NCBI GenBank assembly: GCA_020444415.1
Contig: JAHLLA010000001.1
Coordinates: forward strand, 62,001-126,000
Reading direction: 5' to 3'
DNA length: 64,000 nucleotides
From: Bacteroidota bacterium
GTDB taxonomy: Bacteria; Bacteroidota; Bacteroidia; Bacteroidales; F082
A program made the translations under genes and the position numbers. A model generated the notes under the pieces. It ran no database searches. It was not told the origin of the DNA and worked only from the letters and a program-made list of their open reading frames with translations. How positions within the stretch are numbered: the first letter of the stretch is position 1; each line of letters starts with the position of its first letter. Shown piece after piece: positions 59,957 through 64,000 of this stretch.

Positions 59957-60586
59957 TTAAAAAGTAATACGGTGAATACCCAGCGTATATTCCTGATCAA
60001 TCACACGTACAACTTTCTGGTAATCCTTTTGGCTGTTTACAAAGTCAATATTATTGGTATCTAGCACCAATACCCGCATATTGCTTTGTTTGATAAATTC
60101 AAAATAGCCCTCCTGTATCTTATCCAGATAGGCATTTTCAATTTCCTGTTCATAAGGCCTGCCCCGCTGTTTGATGTTTTGCTGAAGTTTTGTTGTTTCT
60201 ACGTGGAGAAAAACAAAAAGGTCAGGTTTGGGTAGCTGCTGATGGACAATGTTAAAAAAACGTGTGTATAACGAATATTCATCTTCCTGTAATGTTTTCT
60301 TGGCAAAGATGAGCGATTTGATAATGTAATAATCAGAAATGGTAAAGGTTTTAAAAAGATCCTGTGGCCCCAGTTGATCCTTTAATTGCTGGAATCGCGA
60401 AGCTAGAAAAGACATTTCAAGCGGAAAAGCATATTTATCAGGCTCTTTGTAAAATTTGGGCAGGAATGAATTTTCCTCGAACTGTTCCAGGATTAATTTA
60501 GCATTGTATGCTTCTGCAATTCGACTTGCAAGCGATGTTTTCCCCGCCCCAATGTTACCCTCAATAGCAATAAAATTATATTTCAT
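59957..60586 (-). CDS. Deoxynucleoside kinase family protein (second copy)
   Basis: A 209-residue dNK-fold kinase. The P-loop is GNIGAGKTSLASR (residues 10-22); 'ISDYYIIKSLIFAKKTL' is the region where other members have the DRS/ERS motif, and 'FLHVETTKLQQNIKQRGRPYEQ' is the LID. An upstream in-frame start (60610) is possible but 'MKYNFIAIEGNIG' is the natural N-terminus. The start overlaps folK by 11 bases, so the two form an operon, an arrangement typical of Bacteroidota. It differs from the paralogue at 7347 in the DRS region, so the substrate may differ. Confidence 0.9.
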   Translation of the reverse strand: MKYNFIAIEGNIGAGKTSLASRIAEAYNAKLILEQFEENSFLPKFYKEPDKYAFPLEMSFLASRFQQLKDQLGPQDLFKTFTISDYYIIKSLIFAKKTLQEDEYSLYTRFFNIVHQQLPKPDLFVFLHVETTKLQQNIKQRGRPYEQEIENAYLDKIQEGYFEFIKQSNMRVLVLDTNNIDFVNSQKDYQKVVRVIDQEYTLGIHRITF

Positions 60587-61094
60587 CTCTTTGCATCTCT
60601 TTAGAAACATTTACTTCCAGCGAATCTTCTATGGAAGCTAACAATTCTGAATTTGTTTTTTCTAGCAAAGGATGAACATATCCCGGAGCTACCTCTGCAA
60701 GGGGTACCATAGCAAACCGTCGTACATGCAGCCGGGGATGCGGGATAGTCAGTTCTGGTAAGTCAATTACTGAATTATTAAAATACAGTATATCGATATC
60801 AATAAGCCTCGACTGGTATCTTTCAGTCATGTTTCGTCTTCGTCCCAGTTTTTTTTCAATGGTTAAAATACGCTTCAACAGATCAAGTGGCGATAGAAGG
60901 GTCTCAACTAAAATAAGTTGGTTCAGAAAATTTTTATCTGCTTTAAATCCCCATGCTTCACTTTCATATACAGATGACAATTCAAGCACCTTGCCTACAT
61001 CAACTTCTATCATAGCGACAGCCTGTTTGATCAGATCAAACCTGGGCTCCATATTACTGCCCGTCAGCAGATATGCTTTGTTAAGTTTTGTCAT
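60576..61094 (-). CDS. folK: 2-amino-4-hydroxy-6-hydroxymethyldihydropteridine diphosphokinase
   Basis: Pyrophosphokinase of folate biosynthesis. The 172-residue chain shows 'YLLTGSNMEPRFDLI' (glycine-Ser-Asn loop), 'SSVYESEAWGF', 'QLILVETLLSPLDLLKRILTIEKKLGRRRN' and 'RLIDIDILYFN' with 'IPHPRLHVRRFAMVPL', the classical HPPK pattern. The ATG at 61094 gives 'MTKLNKAYLLTGSNM', which fits the family. It overlaps the deoxynucleoside kinase gene downstream. Confidence 0.95.
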   Translation of the reverse strand: MTKLNKAYLLTGSNMEPRFDLIKQAVAMIEVDVGKVLELSSVYESEAWGFKADKNFLNQLILVETLLSPLDLLKRILTIEKKLGRRRNMTERYQSRLIDIDILYFNNSVIDLPELTIPHPRLHVRRFAMVPLAEVAPGYVHPLLEKTNSELLASIEDSLEVNVSKEMQRDEI

Positions 61095-61367
61095 CGTTTT
61101 TATTGAATTGCACAAAATTAAAAAATGAGTTCCTTAAAGGTGTTGATAAATCCAGTTTTTAATTCAAAGTAATTAACAATTTCCAGATTGGCACCTATAG
61201 AATTCCCTTTTGAGATTAGATATATCATTTTTGCATATTGTATGGTTTTACACACATAAAAACTACCAGTTACCGACAGAATACCGCCATCGGTCGATTA
61301 TTGAGTATGTAACATCTGCTTTTTTAGTAATATTGTAATGAAAAATTAAAACTTTAAAAAATATTTT

Positions 61368-63146
61368 ATGAAAGAATTCTTCAAATTCATGTTTGCCTCA
61401 TTTCTTGGCACACTGCTTACTTTACTTGTTATTGGATTGATGTTTGTCGGAATGATAGCAGGTATCGTATCCATGTCACAGGACAAAGAGGTAGAAGTAA
61501 AATCCAACAGTGTATTGCATATCAGTTGGAAAACACCCATTCTCGATCGTGGTTCAGATAACCCTTTTGAGAATTTTGACTTTAACACCATGGAAAGTAA
61601 TAAACCCGTTGGGTTAAATGACATTTTGGAAAATCTCGAAAAAGCTTCAGAAGATCCCAATATTGATGGCATCTTACTCGATATGGAATCAGTACCTGCC
61701 GGAATGGCCACCCTCGAAGAGATCCGAAACAAAATGCTGGAGTTTAAAGAAAGTGGTAAATTCATCATCAGCTACGCGAATAATTACGACCAGAAAGGAT
61801 ATTACCTGGCCAGCCTATCCGATGAAATTTACCTGAATCCCGAAGGTATGATCCTTTTTAAAGGCTTACATGCTCAATTGATGTTTTTTAAGGGATTGCT
61901 TGAAAAACTGGAAGTTGATATGCAGGTATTACGCGGACCCGATAACAAATTTAAGAGTGCTGTTGAACCGCTTCTACTTGAAAAAATGAGCGAGGCCAAC
62001 AGGGAACAATTTGAAACCCTTTTAAATTCGGCATGGGGGCAAATGTTGGTGGATATTTCTGCAAGCCGCAATATCAGCATAGACGATCTGAATAACATTG
62101 CCGACAAATTGGAATTAACGACTGCTGAAAATGCCCTTGAATACAACTTTATTGACGGAATTTTATACCGGGATGAACTGATCGATTTATTGAAGGAGAA
62201 AACCGGGCGTGAAGAAGATGATAAAGTAAACAGCGTGAGCTTTGGAAAATACACCAACGCGAAAAGCAAAAAAGAACGCAAAATGACCAAAAATAAAGTG
62301 GCAGTAATTTATGCTGAAGGCAGCATTGTTCAGGGCAAAGGCGGACAGGGAGAAATAGGTTCTGCGTCGCTGGCAGCTACAATTCGTAAGGTAAGAAAAG
62401 ATGAAAATGTGCAAGCTATTGTTTTCCGCGTCAACTCACCGGGCGGCGATGCACAGGCATCTGAAGAAATTCGCCGGGAAGTCGAACTTGCAGGGGCTAA
62501 TATCCCTCTTATAGTTTCCATGGGCAACCTGGCTGCATCTGGTGGTTATTGGATATCTACCAATGCCGATTATATCTTTGCACAACCCACTACCATTACT
62601 GGTTCAATAGGTGTATTTGGTATCATCCCCAACTTTAAAGAATTATTCAACAACAAACTCGGAATCACCTTTGATGAGGTGATGACCAATGAAAATTCCG
62701 ATTTCATTGATGTGATGAAGCCAATGAGCGAATTCCAGAAAGCTGTAATAAATGAGCAAATCGTTGAAATTTATGAAGATTTCACAAATCTTGTGGCCAA
62801 TACACGTAACCTGGATGTAGCATACGTAAACGAAGTGGGCCGTGGCAGGGTATGGCTAGGTACCGATGCCCTTGAACTGAAACTTGTTGACCAAATGGGC
62901 GGCATTGAGGATGCCATTGCCTATGCTGCCGAGCAAGCCGAATTAGGCGAAGAATACCGTTTATCTGAGTACCCCAAACAAGAAGATTTCTTTGAACAAT
63001 TAGTAAAAGAGATCATGGGTGATATAAAAACACATATCATAGGAAATGAATTAGGTGAGTTCAGAACCTATTACGACCAATACCAAAGCATTCGTAAAAT
63101 GGAAGGTGTTCAGGCACGTTTGCCATTCATTTATACAATTGATTAA
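61368..63146 (+). CDS. sppA: Signal peptide peptidase SppA, 67K type
   Basis: Inner-membrane serine protease that degrades remnant signal peptides. The 592-residue length is that of the two-domain form. There is one N-terminal transmembrane helix (about 10-38). The catalytic dyad is visible: Lys196 in 'DNKFKSAVEPL' and Ser391 in 'NLAASGGYWIST'. The usual 'FRVNSPGGDAQASEEIR' segment and 'TTITGSIGVFGI' are present. It is preceded by 250 bases in which no feature was recognised and followed by a strong terminator. Confidence 0.95.
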   Translation: MKEFFKFMFASFLGTLLTLLVIGLMFVGMIAGIVSMSQDKEVEVKSNSVLHISWKTPILDRGSDNPFENFDFNTMESNKPVGLNDILENLEKASEDPNIDGILLDMESVPAGMATLEEIRNKMLEFKESGKFIISYANNYDQKGYYLASLSDEIYLNPEGMILFKGLHAQLMFFKGLLEKLEVDMQVLRGPDNKFKSAVEPLLLEKMSEANREQFETLLNSAWGQMLVDISASRNISIDDLNNIADKLELTTAENALEYNFIDGILYRDELIDLLKEKTGREEDDKVNSVSFGKYTNAKSKKERKMTKNKVAVIYAEGSIVQGKGGQGEIGSASLAATIRKVRKDENVQAIVFRVNSPGGDAQASEEIRREVELAGANIPLIVSMGNLAASGGYWISTNADYIFAQPTTITGSIGVFGIIPNFKELFNNKLGITFDEVMTNENSDFIDVMKPMSEFQKAVINEQIVEIYEDFTNLVANTRNLDVAYVNEVGRGRVWLGTDALELKLVDQMGGIEDAIAYAAEQAELGEEYRLSEYPKQEDFFEQLVKEIMGDIKTHIIGNELGEFRTYYDQYQSIRKMEGVQARLPFIYTID

Positions 63147-63165
63147 TTTTTGAAAAACTTTTAAT

Positions 63166-63202
63166 AGGGATAGTAACTTTTATTGTGTTACTATCCCTTT
63201 TC
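63166..63202 (+). terminator. Rho-independent terminator after sppA
   Basis: Stem GGGATAGTAAC (63167-63177)/GTTACTATCCC (63187-63197), a 9-base loop, then TTTTCT. Confidence 0.9.
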
Positions 63203-63378
63203 TATTGGTATGCGATAAAAAAGGGAATGTTCATATTCCTAACCCATCTTTATTCCAGGTATAATTTATTCTTTATTCTTTTGCTCCTGTTTTGTTAAGT
63301 ATTTGTTAATTAATAAGTAAGGGTTCGTAAATTATTTACTTTCGGCCCACTTATCAATTTTTATTAAAATATAAACAC

Positions 63379-64000
63379 ATGAAAAAAACATTTATGCTTA
63401 CCGCTTTACTTATTGGAGCGTGCCTGATGACCATTGGTCAAACTGATTACAAAATGTGGCAACTGGTATATTTAAAAGCACTGCCAGGTGCTGATATGGA
63501 AGCCGCAGCAAAGGCCATGGCCGACCACAACAAAAATTTTCATCCCGATGGAAAATACCATGCCTCTGTATGGGCCAACAATACAGGCAGCCGTGTAGGA
63601 ACCTTATGTTGGGTAATGGGACCTGCTACTTTTACAGATCATGATGCCCGTCCTTCAGGTAAAGATCATGACAAAGACTGGCGCAATGTGATGCAATATT
63701 TTAAACTTGTTTCCAACGAATACTGGAAATTGGATGAAAAGAAATCATATGAACCCGAAGGTTTCGAATTTGGAGATAAGGTTATATGGACAGTTTATGA
63801 TATAGCTCCGGGAGAAGGTTACAGATTCGCAGCCTTATTAGAGAAAATTTCTGAAGTATATAAAGAGAAAAAATATGATCATAATTTCGCTGTCTACTGG
63901 AATAAATTCGACAATAAAGATGGTCGTGATGCAGCTATTGAAGTTTCCTTTAGCAAGTGGGCTTTTATAGACGAAGATAATTCCATGAAAAAGGACTATG
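63379..64000 (+). CDS. Secreted protein of unknown function (partial, C-terminus off the window)
   Basis: Begins MKKTFMLTALLIGACLMTIGQ, a signal peptide with Gln after the cleavage site. The 207 visible residues look like two similar alpha/beta units: 'MWQLVYLKALPGADMEAAAKAMADHN' with 'HASVWANNTGSRVGTLCWVMGPATF', and 'VIWTVYDIAPGEGYRFAALLEKIS' with 'NFAVYWNKFDNKDGRDAAIEVSFSKW', which suggests a tandem ferredoxin-like (dimeric alpha/beta barrel-type) fold. I do not recognise the family. The right edge cuts the gene. No ribosome-binding site is obvious, as usual in this phylum. Confidence 0.7.
   Translation, partial: MKKTFMLTALLIGACLMTIGQTDYKMWQLVYLKALPGADMEAAAKAMADHNKNFHPDGKYHASVWANNTGSRVGTLCWVMGPATFTDHDARPSGKDHDKDWRNVMQYFKLVSNEYWKLDEKKSYEPEGFEFGDKVIWTVYDIAPGEGYRFAALLEKISEVYKEKKYDHNFAVYWNKFDNKDGRDAAIEVSFSKWAFIDEDNSMKKDY

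Overview
The window looks like a chromosomal segment of a Bacteroidota bacterium, probably a Bacteroidales-like or related marine/anaerobic lineage. Four things point that way: many putative promoters carry the Bacteroidota -7 element TAnnTTTG; there is a PorT homologue of the type IX secretion system (T9SS) and a protein with a T9SS C-terminal sorting domain; gene sets such as mrp-nfu, folK-dNK and ubiE-porT are typical of the phylum; and several starts have no Shine-Dalgarno sequence. No rRNA, transposase, integrase, phage gene or CRISPR array was seen.

Positions 1-25160 are core metabolism and envelope genes. They include two small outer-membrane barrels, NAD synthetase (nadE), Fe-S assembly (nfu, mrp), an alkyltransferase-like protein, trmB, an HU-like/SPOR membrane protein, LPS and Kdo/heptose genes (kdsB, kdsC, lpxB, an hldE-type kinase), a deoxynucleoside kinase, a GH3-family protein, ispE, an acyl-CoA synthetase, surE, maf, a UbiA prenyltransferase, an aminotransferase, menG/ubiE and porT. 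A RES/Xre toxin-antitoxin pair with a palindromic operator interrupts this core region at about 15.9-16.9 kb.

Positions 25258-50160 hold the most remarkable part. Between tRNA-Glu and tRNA-Gly/tRNA-Leu lie 23 co-directional genes that make up a flexirubin/aryl-polyene plus dialkylresorcinol type biosynthetic cluster. It encodes a GT2-DUF2062 protein, a giant MMPL-exporter/PlsC-acyltransferase/methyltransferase fusion, two CrtI-like FAD oxidoreductases, a C45-type acyltransferase/hydrolase, a PaaK-like ligase, DarA and DarB (resorcinol formation), two hotdog dehydratase-like proteins, a BtrH-like acyltransferase, a two-gene ABC exporter, a thioesterase, an ACP, two complete ketosynthases, one ketosynthase-like chain-length-factor candidate and one truncated ketosynthase-like protein. 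The proposed flow is as follows: the AMP ligase activates a starter, the KS/CLF/ACP/dehydratase set builds an unsaturated chain, the FAD enzymes desaturate or isomerise it, DarB and DarA condense and aromatise a resorcinol partner, and an acyltransferase joins or attaches the parts for export. No ammonia lyase, dedicated ketoreductase or LolA-like carrier is present in the window, so the product may differ from classical flexirubin.

Positions 49805-53058 are a repeat-rich region. It has tRNA-Gly, a decayed tRNA-Leu copy broken by a small palindrome, intact tRNA-Leu, a T9SS-exported YCF48-repeat protein, and a lone SIR2-like gene bracketed by inverted REP-like elements (a candidate defence cassette). 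Positions 53059-64000 return to core genes: an epimerase-like protein, mutS, a TrmH-family RNA methyltransferase, an OmpA/TPR envelope protein, a second deoxynucleoside kinase, folK, sppA and a truncated secreted protein of unknown function.
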